Position numbers and translations under genes: made by a program. From Symbiodinium natans (Eukaryota; Sar; Dinophyceae; Suessiales; Symbiodiniaceae): a stretch of DNA of 64,000 nucleotides. The first letter of the stretch is position 1, and every line of letters starts with the position of its first letter. The notes under the pieces were generated by a model, which had not been told where the DNA came from, searched no databases, and saw only the letters and a list, made by a program, of their open reading frames with translations. This document shows, piece after piece, positions 56,091-64,000 of the stretch. The DNA lies in contig CAJNDS010002298.1 of the NCBI GenBank assembly GCA_905221605.1, forward strand, positions 181,085-245,084. Reading direction: 5' to 3'.

Positions 56091-56640
56091 TTACGCTTCA
56101 AGGTTTGAACAGCCTGCCTTGCGGCGAAGATATCGGATGCTGCCTGACACCTGGTTCCACTGCTTCCTGAGCTGACACGCTCCGAGTTTGCCCTTGCTCA
56201 CTTCCAAAGCTCCGAGGATGCCCTGAAATGCCCTGAACATCGATTCTCGCGATTCACCCAGACAAGCAGCATGACAGAGAAGTCGACTTGATACAATCGC
56301 CTCAGCTACAGCCAAGTTGCTGAAACGATCGCCCCTTGGAAAACACAGGAAAACACCATCCCTTGCAACGTGCAACACGCTGGGCTTCATTTCGAAGGGC
56401 TTGTGGGGCCCCAGGGCCAGGGAGTGGAAGCCCAGAGCATCCTGTCGCACAGGTGTTGCACAAGTGTTGCACGTGTGAACGGAACAGCGAACGGAACAAA
56501 TTTGCAAGTTGTCCGAGACACATGGAGTGACCGAGTGGCCTGGGAATATGCGTCCTCGAGGACCTGCGCATCCTTGCTGTTAATACGATGCCAGGTGGCA
56601 TCTTGCCATTCCCACATGGTGTCACAGAAGGAGCTACCGC
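56091..56640 (-). CDS. Candidate WWE-domain gene, two exons
   Basis: The first exon (from about 56640) encodes MWEWQDATWHRINSKDAQVL then EDAYSQATRSLHV. This fits the WWE pattern of W-x-W-x-D-x-x-W, a polar/aromatic position, then an (I/L)-E-x-A-Y helix. WWE domains bind poly-ADP-ribose or occur in ubiquitin-ligase and PARP proteins. The second exon reads PFEMKPSVLHVARDGVFLCF, NLAVAEAIVSSRLLCHAACL and FRAFQGILGALEVSKGKLGA to a stop at 56091. A GT-AG intron of 98 bases between the TTT of CKF and AAG|CCC would join them in phase 0, but other joints are possible. Partner domains are missing. Confidence 0.4.
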
Positions 56641-57639
56641 CGCGTCTGTTGAAAGCCCTTACACTGTCTGAGTTGCGACATGTCTCCATGTACATTCACA
56701 TATCGTTTGCATCATGGAGCTTTTCGCTACATGCAGAGCCATAGGCGCTCGTGTGAACGAAGCAGCGTTTAACGTACGAAGCCTCAGAACCTCCAACTCG
56801 CAAGAAGGCGAAATCGAGCGTCCTGCTTGTCACCTAAGCCTCCCGAGCTTTTTTGTATCATGCCCCGGCTCCGTGTTGCTTGGTCAGGGACGAGAAATAA
56901 AGGCTCGCAACATTAGGACTAGATCTGCGGGAGTCGCACGGCTCCTGCATTGAACCAGGCGCTCGTGAGGCTGGATGCGACTCCAGTCCCTGGCTCTCTC
57001 GCTGTGGCCCTCCGGAAGCATAATTGTGCAGGGCCCAACTGGCATCTAATTGCTGACCAACAAAAGGTCATCCTGACTCCGTGCATCCTGACGCGTGAGG
57101 CGGTGCCAACTTGGTATCATCATGTCTGCGTAAACAGCTGCAGCTGCCACAACCTTCAGGCATGCAAGGGGACTAGCGTGGCAACACATGCGCTCTGTGA
57201 ATTCACCGAACTCAGGCCGGGTCGCTGCTCAGTCATAGGTACATATACGTACTGAAAAACTCCATCGCTTCATGAGCTAACTATTCTAAAAAAACACAAA
57301 GACCAACTGGCACATCTGATGGTTTCTGCAGCTTGCAGGATGTCTCTGCTCCTGCTCCCGGGTCTGGATTCCGCATTTGCTAAACTACCAACTTGAAACG
57401 CAGATTAAGCTGGCAGACACTAACTTCCGGCTCCCCAGGCAGAGGCAAACGTTACGTCTGTGGGTGCCATGTGCAAGCGTGAAGTGCAGCTTGATGTCGT
57501 CACAATTTGCTGGGGAGATGGACGGTAAACTATTAAAGCCTTCTCGCTTTGAGGCAATGACCCCTGTGGCAAGATCATGATGGGAAGGATGTCCTGACAG
57601 AAGCCCTGTGGAAAGGTACTGCGGACTGCCCCGCAGATT

Positions 57640-57790
57640 GAGAGTACAAACGCAGGACATCGCAACATGTGCTGGCCATGGGCCGTAGTTTGTCGAAGCA
57701 GGCTGCTCTCACTTTAGACTCTGCAGCCTGCTCGACTTCAGCATTGAGGAACTTCACAGAATCGGTTGCGCAACGGTGCCAAGCGCTTGG
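57640..57790 (-). CDS. Candidate small exon, orphan
   Basis: Minus strand: VKFLNAEVEQAAESKVRAAC then FDKLRPMASTC, a helical stretch with good protein character. It is flanked by sequence without clear coding look. No family recognised. Confidence 0.25.
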
Positions 57791-57799
57791 TCACATAAC

Positions 57800-60148
57800 C
57801 TGAGAGGAAAAGCCAGTGTTGCCGCACCGAAGCAATTGAAAAGCAATGCGATGCAAAGGTGCTACAGACGACTCTGCAGGAGTAGGGCATCTTAGGGCCG
57901 AGGCAGCGCACGCAGTTGGCCTTTCCTCCTCCTGTTTGTGCTCTGTCATTGAGTCATGCTTGTCCAAAACAACATGTGGGGGCCACATCTGGGGCCTCAT
58001 CCGAGATGAAGGATAGGGCGGAGTAATCTCTTGCCTGCAGAACAGCTGGGCTATGCTGGGCCTGCGTGCTCAATGCTCATGGTTGTTGCAGTTGTTGCAT
58101 GACTGACATGTGACTTGGGGCTGAACTTCACGTGACCGGCACCAGTTGCTTTCATCCTCTTCCTTCAGCATTTCTGTGAGACAAGAGTTCGGTCCAAGTT
58201 CTGAGTCGCAACGCTAGAAACGTCTGCCGAAAATTGAGAGCACGTTGGGTCTCACCGTCAACGTCGCTGCATCATGTTGCGATGTCAAGCTTTTCCCATC
58301 AGCTTCTTGCCAATGGTACGTGCTGGCAATCTCCGCCCGAGACATGTCGCAACGCGCATCACGCATCTGTTTTTGCAGTCACGCACGCATGTTCTAGCTC
58401 CGCACTAACAAAACAAACCAGCAATGACAGTGAGCACAGCCGCTTTCCATACTTAATGAGCACACACACACACACACGCACACGCACACGCACACGCACA
58501 CGCACACACTCATATGACGTGGGGTATATATTTCTTGCATCCCCAAAAGGACACCAGGTATATACACTCACCAAGATTCAAAAAGGAACCTTATATACAC
58601 TCACCAAAAACAGAAATATAAACCCTGCTTCATATGACACCTGTGTTTTGTATGCATCTCTTCGAACATGCTGTTTCAAATTCTTGAAGTCGTGGAGAGA
58701 GAATGGATCGTCTCGGAGGATCACATTGGCTAGATCACATTTTTGCCGGCAAGAACGCCCAGTGATGTTCTGCAGCATACAGGCCAGCTGCCGACTAGAA
58801 GGGTCAGCTCAACCACTTGCTAGTCATTGCCATTCCTGTTCAACTAGACTTCATGGCAGGCGTGCTTCTTTTTTCTGTCCTTTCACCGATTTGCAAAGTC
58901 TTCCACGGTCCTCTTCCTCCTCCTCGTCGATGCACATCATCCCTAAACTCAGCACCTCAGAGTCATTCAGCGTGATTCAGCGTGTCTGTCGTAGCTCTTT
59001 GCTTCTTCTATAAATCCCCTTGGGCGGCCAGCCCCGCCACAGGTGACTAGCTCCTGACCAGAATTTCAATTGCGAAGCTCTGCGGTTCAAGGCGAGTTGT
59101 TGGTCCTTCATTCTTCTCCGCCGCTGAACGCCCTCCCAGTACATGCAGTCCATCTGGCAGAGCGGCGGCAAAAGGCCAACATATCTCGCCATTTGCATCT
59201 GACGTGTGCAGCATTTCCATGAAGTGAACTCAGAGCCTCTGTCCACTCTATCACTTCGCCGACGACGCAGCAGGTGTCGTCACGCTTTCCACCCTTGCCT
59301 CTACATGACTCTATGACATGCCTGCTTAGAATCTGACGCGCGACTGGTTGAAGATGAGGGGCTCAAAGGACAGAAGTAGGGTTAGGGTTGGCCCATGTGA
59401 CCCATAGGCGGTCGCAGCCAAACTTATCTTAGGTCAAAAATCACAATGAACAGTTTTGGGGCTGTCTAGAGTCTTGTGCAGAACATTGGCGAACATGCAA
59501 CATAGGTGTCAGCCGTATCTGAGTAGCTGCAGAAGTCAGCCACGAGTGGTGATGTCACAGCTATGCGAAGTAAACCAGCGACTGTCTACGTAGATAGGCC
59601 AACTGCGCAGAACAGGGCTGCGGAGCTCTTCTACTTCGGAGGGAGGCGCCAAACAACACGTGTCGAACTGAGATCTTGGCCGATCGGCGTCTCCGGGTAC
59701 TTGCCGGTCCGCAAGTCAGCCTTGCACAAAACTCCGCAACAGGTCAGTCACACTGTCACACTAGATTTCCGAATCCGCATGTGCTCAACCACCTTGGTCT
59801 TCATGTGACAGGCATCCACAATGTATCTGGCCACCTCCAGGCTGAAAATCGTGCGTTGTGAGAATCGTCACACTGCAGTCCATTTCAGTTCCATGTCCTG
59901 GGGGTGCAGTTCGGCTCTTGGTTGGTGATTTCTGCTCGGGCTGCTGAGGCTCGACAGTTTGCATTCGTGCGGTGCCGTGCAAACTGTTAGGCGCCTGAAG
60001 AGTCTGCAAGTATTGAAGATCATTGGAGCATGTCGCATGTCAAAGCCTCCCCCATGAAAGCCTTGTTCAAGGGTCGGAACCTAGGGAGGCAAAAAGGGAC
60101 ACAGGCAGAACCACTGGGTGCCCCTGACAGGTCCGCAAGAATGGTCCC
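57800..60148. other. Gene-poor stretch
   Basis: Contains a (CA)n/(CGCACA)n microsatellite at 58459-58509 and a telomere-like GGGTTAGGGTTGG near 59379. A weak minus-strand open frame at 58977-59246 is basic (QRRRRMKDQQLALNRRASQL) but has no other support. Confidence 0.4.
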
Positions 60149-60430
60149 CTAGGTGAGGGGCTTCTCGCCGGGAGTGGAAGGTCTCGGAATCAGCTGGTTG
60201 ATGATAGCAACTACCTCCGCCGAAAGATTGCAAGATTCTGGTTCATCCCAAAAGGCACTTAGATTGCTTGCCAGTGAGATTGTCACCGTCGCGGATGGTA
60301 TTCTGTCGCCAGGCCTCGTCCTTGAAGAGGTTGTCGAACACGCCATCGCTGCCGATCACCACTAGGTCGCCCTGACGTGCATAGAGCAATACACGCTCGG
60401 GCGCTTGCTTCCATGACTGCCGTGGGCATT
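60149..60430 (-). CDS. PP2C/PTC7-type protein phosphatase, C-terminal exons (partial)
   Basis: Exon 1 (about 60416 or 60431 to 60287) encodes QAPERVLLYARQGDLVVIGS then DGVFDNLFKDEAW. The G-D-L-V-V-x-G-(S/T)-D-G-V-F-D-N-L motif is the signature of the PP2C metal-binding segment, closest to the PTC7/PPTC7 subgroup; the Asp residues of SDG and FDN are the metal ligands expected there. Exon 2 (60237-60149) encodes SCNLSAEVVAIINQLIPRPS then TPGEKPLT. A 49-base GT-AG intron (60238-60286) joins them in phase 1. The product ends soon after at a TAG (60149), shorter than typical, so a further exon may follow. The N-terminal two thirds, with the first metal-binding Asp, was not found in the neighbouring sequence. 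Substrate and location unknown. Confidence 0.7.
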
Positions 60431-60945
60431 TCCTGCCTCGTACACGGAAACCTTGCTACAATGCTTCTCGCTTGCTGTTCTGTGCCCCCCCAATACAATT
60501 TGTCTGTAAACCGTGGTAACCGTACATGGCCCTCCTCTCTCCCTCTGCCCAAGGCTGCAACCATGTGAACAGCGCTTCCTCTCTCGATCACCTCAAGGTC
60601 GTCGAAGGCATTGAGAGTGCGGTTAAGCAGGAATTACAGGGTTTCACAGGTGGTTAGACCATGTTGAGGTGACTGGGGCTTCGGGATGTCTAGGAAGATG
60701 GCTCAGGGAAGATTTAACCTTTTTCGAACTACTTGGACATACGCCTTTCTGCAAGGGCCAATCGCAAAGGCCTCAATGGTCATCCGCTCGTCGAAGTTGG
60801 GGTCAATTCTACCGTCAACTCGGCAGACCTGCTGTCTGCAGCCATGTGTAACGTGCACTGTAGATAGTTGTGGTATGCTGTAGATAATGCAGGGTGAGCG
60901 TGCAGCTTGCCAAAGCCTTGAAGACGAGCATGCTATACACCTTTC

Positions 60946-61439
60946 CTACCAGTTGCACGTTGCTTCCCGGCACGCTGCCTGCAGCGGACACTGGCAGTTG
61001 CCGCCGATGCGTTGCATCTCCGTGTTAAAGACCGTCTCGTACCTGGTGCCCACGGCTGCATGCGTGGCTGGTTTCATAGCCCGATTTCTCTTTGCTTGTA
61101 TGGCTTTGCATGAGGCCCGAGCTGGAGTCTTCCGCTGGACATTGTCTGGCGGAGCACCATCAGCTCGCAGTCGCCTGCAGGAGCTGCTGAAGCCGCCAGA
61201 AGGACGCACAAAAAACATTTCCGGAACAATAGTTAAATAAAAGTCTCAAAGAAGCCTATCGAGATGATGGCCATCATGGGGTGCAGCTTGCCGTGGATCC
61301 TGGTGCTGTTGTCGAGCACGGAGAGGCCTCGGTCGTACGGCATGTGTCTTGTGGATGTGACCTGCACCATAGGCGCCCGGATGAACGTGGCATGCGGCGA
61401 ATTTGCATCAATGACCTCCTGCCTGCGACTGCGAAACAT
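60946..61439 (-). CDS. Candidate exons upstream of the phosphatase, orphan
   Basis: Two minus-strand pieces look protein-like. About 61365-61439: RRQEVIDANSPHATFIRAPM, ending at a good GT donor (GTGCAG|GTCACA). About 60946-61100: MKPATHAAVGTRYETVFNTE then MQRIGGNCQCPLQ. They could be upstream exons of the phosphatase or a different gene. Not assigned. Confidence 0.25.
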
Positions 61440-61647
61440 AGGACGCGTTGCAAGTCAAGAGCTTTCGCAAAAACAAAGAACTTTCAGTCAGCATTCAGTG
61501 GGATTCAAGTCAAGCGGAAATGCCGTGTGCAAGGTCCCTGAAACTTTTCAGCGCAAGCGCAGATTCGATCTCGTTCCGTATGGAAAGCCGCTGTCAACCG
61601 GTCAGGCACGGCGCGAGCAAGCGCGAAGACGTTCTCGGAGATGGTGA

Positions 61648-62025
61648 TTGCGAGTCATTTACAAGCACGAGGTACCAAAGGCACTGAGACCAGGAAAGCA
61701 CTTGGCTCTTTCAGAGCGGCCTCTGTCTTCAGTGGACAAGAATTTGCCAGAGCGTTTGATCGATATGCCCGAATTCCTGCAGCCTTCGAGTCGCAGCTTC
61801 GCTGCTTGCATTGCAGTCAACAGCAGTCCTCCAGGGGCCTCTTTTTTGCGACCTTGTGGCCTGAAGGCAACGACGGTCCCAGAGTCCCAGAAAGATCTCG
61901 ACTTCAAGCATGGACCAATGGACTCCCGGCCGCGCGAGTCTAAAGGCGTGCTCGCTTCGCACTCCCCTCTGGAAGGAGACCTGTCCATTATGGATGTCTA
62001 CGCATGTCAAGCGTTGTCAAACTGA
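61648..62025 (+). CDS. Candidate plus-strand open frame, orphan
   Basis: A plus-strand frame with moderately good protein character (YKHEVPKALRPGKHLALSER, LPERLIDMPEFLQPSSRSFA, SPLEGDLSIMDVYACQALSN before a stop). It converges on the 3' end of the D-cysteine desulfhydrase-like gene. The opposite strand is also open over part of it. No domain recognised. Confidence 0.25.
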   Translation: MRVIYKHEVPKALRPGKHLALSERPLSSVDKNLPERLIDMPEFLQPSSRSFAACIAVNSSPPGASFLRPCGLKATTVPESQKDLDFKHGPMDSRPRESKGVLASHSPLEGDLSIMDVYACQALSN

Positions 62026-63495
62026 CAGCTGTTGACAAGGGGGAAAGGACTGAAAGTGTCACAGAGAGCATGCTCCCTCAAGTGTGCAGAAACAAGCCCG
62101 AAACAAGCCGTAAGTGTACCCTGGCCAGGCTGACCTCGCAGAGCTTCCTGTTGGGGCTCAAGTCCGAAGATGCCACCAGTGTGCCAGAAGAGAATGTGCG
62201 AGTTTTTGAACTTCTCCGGATGTGCTCTGGCGTGTTCCTGGTCGGCAGTGCTCACATATCAAAACTATCATGTTACATCATGTTGCATCATGTTACTATG
62301 TTATGAGCTATGAGTGGCAGAGATTACATCAGTATGCTGCATGACACCCAGTAGTGGAGCTTGATGCTACGAGTACATCCAGTACCTCTCATGCTACAAG
62401 ATTCGAACGGTTTGAAACATTTGTGTAAACTTGCATTTGCTGCATCCGTGCTTCGCAAAAGTGGTACAAGGCCTTGCCGGAGTAAACGTGGTCCAAAACC
62501 ACGCCGGATGCAGCAGCGACCTCTGCAATAAAGGCCAGGTCCCCAGCTGCTGGTACGGCATAGCCGAGGCCGGCTCCATCATAAATGTTGAGGGCGTCTA
62601 CTACTCCAGCAACCTCCTCCGGTGTACAGCCAAGACCCTCCGCCTCCTTGGCCACGAGGTCGTAGTAAGCTTGCGGGGTGTGCTGTATGTTTACGCCGTG
62701 TAATGTGAAGCCCAAGCGGGCCAAGTAGCAACCTACCGCCAATCCGGCCATGGTGCCTCCGGAGCCTGCAGCAACAACCACGTGGTCAAAGCCGCCAAGG
62801 GGACCAAGTTGGGTCATCTGCTCTTGCAGCTCCTGTACTGCCTGGAGGTACCCCCAGGTGCCAACTGGCGTGGTGCCTCCTACAGGGATGACATAGGGCC
62901 TGTGGCCTTTTGCCCGGAGGCGGTCAGCCATCCTTTGATTCAATTCATCTGCCGCTTCCAAGTTTCCTCCGAGCTGGTAGTACTCCGCCGCAGAGCACAA
63001 GTGAATCTTCGCACCCATGAGGCGACTGATAAGCAAATTGCCCTGCATGCCTCTGACTGAAAGGGGTTCAAAGGACAAAACTCTCACCGACAATTACACG
63101 CAGACAGAATCGCACAGACAGAATGTCACAGACTTGATCGCAGACGCACACACTTCGCTATCTTTTAGTCGAATGACCTGGGTCCTCATCCGCCAAGGTG
63201 TCCTTGACCAGCAGAACCAGATGAGGCTCCAAGCCCGCCAGGCGGGCGGCCGCCGCGGTGGCGCGGCAGTGGTTTGACTGGAGCCCGCCAACAGTCAACA
63301 CCGAGTCGTGGTTTCCTTCCAAAGCCTCTGCGATGAGGAACTCCAGCTTCCGAGTCTCAGGGACCAGCTTCAGTGAACTCATACTGGGTTGAGAGCAGCG
63401 AAATCACTCTTGAGGGGGTCTGCCTATCAATGCCCTGTGCCTTGTTCCCAGTCAACTCGACCCCCGTCATGTCATCGCGCTTGATGGACCACTTC
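62007..63495 (-). CDS. D-cysteine desulfhydrase / ACC deaminase-family PLP enzyme (partial)
   Basis: Four exons are supported: 63495-63441, 63355-63178, 63056-62431, 62237-62007. The two GT introns and the one GC intron are phase-consistent: 63356-63440 (85 bases, GC-AG, phase 0), 63057-63177 (121 bases, phase 1), 62238-62430 (193 bases, phase 0). The order of motifs matches the family: IKRDDMTGVELTGNK joined to TRKLEFLIAEALEGN (the Lys of GNK binds PLP), VGGLQSNHCRATAAAARLAG, MQGNLLISRLMGAKIHL, YVIPVGGTTPVGTWGYLQAV, VAAGSGGTMAGLAVG, GVVLDHVYSGKALYHF, and EKFKNSHILFWHTGGIFGLE. The family splits D-cysteine to pyruvate, sulfide and ammonia, or opens aminocyclopropane carboxylate; the two activities cannot be told apart here. 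QSNHC favours the D-cysteine type. The first about 60 residues are not found, and the extreme C-terminus after GLEPQQ may lie past another donor. Confidence 0.85.
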
Positions 63496-64000
63496 CTATG
63501 CATGGAACCGTGGACCCGGACACACCCACAGCCCGAAACACGGCAGCTTCGAACGAATCAGTCTGAGCTTCACGTTCAAGTCACGCAGAGCAGGACAGGC
63601 CCAGGGCATCCTCATGAGCAAAGAGGGAAGGCACAAGCATCCAGCAAGCTCTCACAGTTTGGATCTTCGCGAATTTTAGGTTCGCAGCTGCAGCTTAAAT
63701 TGGCTTGAATCACCTCTGCGTCCAAGAGGCACTGGTGTAGGCAAGTGACCCAGGCGAAGCCGCCGATCCGGTGCCCGCAACGAACCAGCCCAGCGAGGGG
63801 CCTGCGATCTCGCACTGGTCAAATACAGTAAGAGCTCGGTCAACGGGGATCACTGCAGCACAGGCCTCGTAGCTCACACACTTCAACAGCTGCATGGACA
63901 AGCTGCATGTGGCGTGGCCACACGTGCCCAGACGCTTAGCAGGCTTAACGAGCAGAGCTTTTGTTCTTGCAAGAAATGCGTGTTGAGAAAGGTCAGCCCA
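63496..64000. other. Upstream of the desulfhydrase-like gene; N-terminal exon not found
   Basis: A first exon carrying the family N-terminus (the P-T-P-(I/L) region before the KRDD motif) should lie here or beyond the window. No frame in this stretch shows it. Confidence 0.4.

Noticed and set aside
61365-61439. FIRAP motif resembling PdxT glutaminase (vitamin B6 synthesis)
   Set aside because: Only about five to eight residues match, and no other PdxT motif (catalytic Cys or the His-Pro-Glu region) was found nearby.
1-64000. tRNA, rRNA, snRNA or CRISPR elements
   Set aside because: Looked for T-loop (GGTTCRANYCC) with matching acceptor arms, conserved rRNA blocks, U6-like starts and regularly spaced direct repeats. 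None was convincing.

Overview
The window looks like nuclear DNA of a dinoflagellate, probably of the Suessiales type (Symbiodiniaceae or Polarella-like). This is inference, not a database match. The grounds are: (1) GC-rich DNA with sparse genes, and most protein-like stretches on one strand (minus). (2) Thirteen introns that I could check for reading phase; by my reading eight start with GC, one with GA and only four with GT, and most are 49-123 bases long. GC and GA donors are a known dinoflagellate trait. (3) EF-hand and VSHFW/LRR proteins of a style I associate with dinoflagellates. (4) Very abundant microsatellites ((GT)n, (CA)n, (CAA)n, (TTC)n), short TTTAGGG-like tracts, and a 100-N scaffold gap at 20394-20493. 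No rRNA, tRNA, CRISPR, bacterial operon or complete transposon was recognised.

Layout. 1-16.4 kb: many short exon-like fragments. The best are a single-exon WD-like protein (2.6-3.3 kb), a two-exon gene at 4.5-4.9 kb, an orphan gene at 7.3-7.8 kb, and an EF-hand gene in tiny exons (9.7-10.4 kb). 16.44-20.39 kb: a C-rich nested tandem array running into the assembly gap. 21-31.5 kb is the gene-rich core, all minus strand: a five-exon COQ10/START-like gene (22.0-23.9 kb), a HECT E3 ubiquitin ligase (25.3-27.2 kb), a degenerate tandem repeat of about 71 bp (27.6-28.26 kb), and a PA-domain reading frame directly downstream of, and in frame with, a 737-codon TPR reading frame (28.5-31.5 kb). 32-42 kb: orphan exons around a compositionally foreign AT-rich island (34.6-35.9 kb). 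43.0-44.5 kb: a large GT-type microsatellite with a higher-order G-rich module. 45-48.5 kb: Lys-rich, acidic and Pro-rich orphan exons. 53.3-54.6 kb: an NLR-like VSHFW plus leucine-rich-repeat protein. 56.1-56.7 kb: a WWE-like exon. 60.1-60.4 kb: the C-terminal part of a PP2C/PTC7-type phosphatase. 62.0-63.5 kb: four exons of a D-cysteine desulfhydrase/ACC-deaminase family enzyme.

The recognised genes do not form a pathway. Two (HECT, WWE) belong to families tied to ubiquitin signalling, one is a phosphatase, one a calcium-binding protein, one a lipid/quinone-binding START protein and one a PLP enzyme. The most informative signals are structural: the intron set, the apparent stops and frameshifts that those introns explain, the AT-rich island and the repeat arrays.
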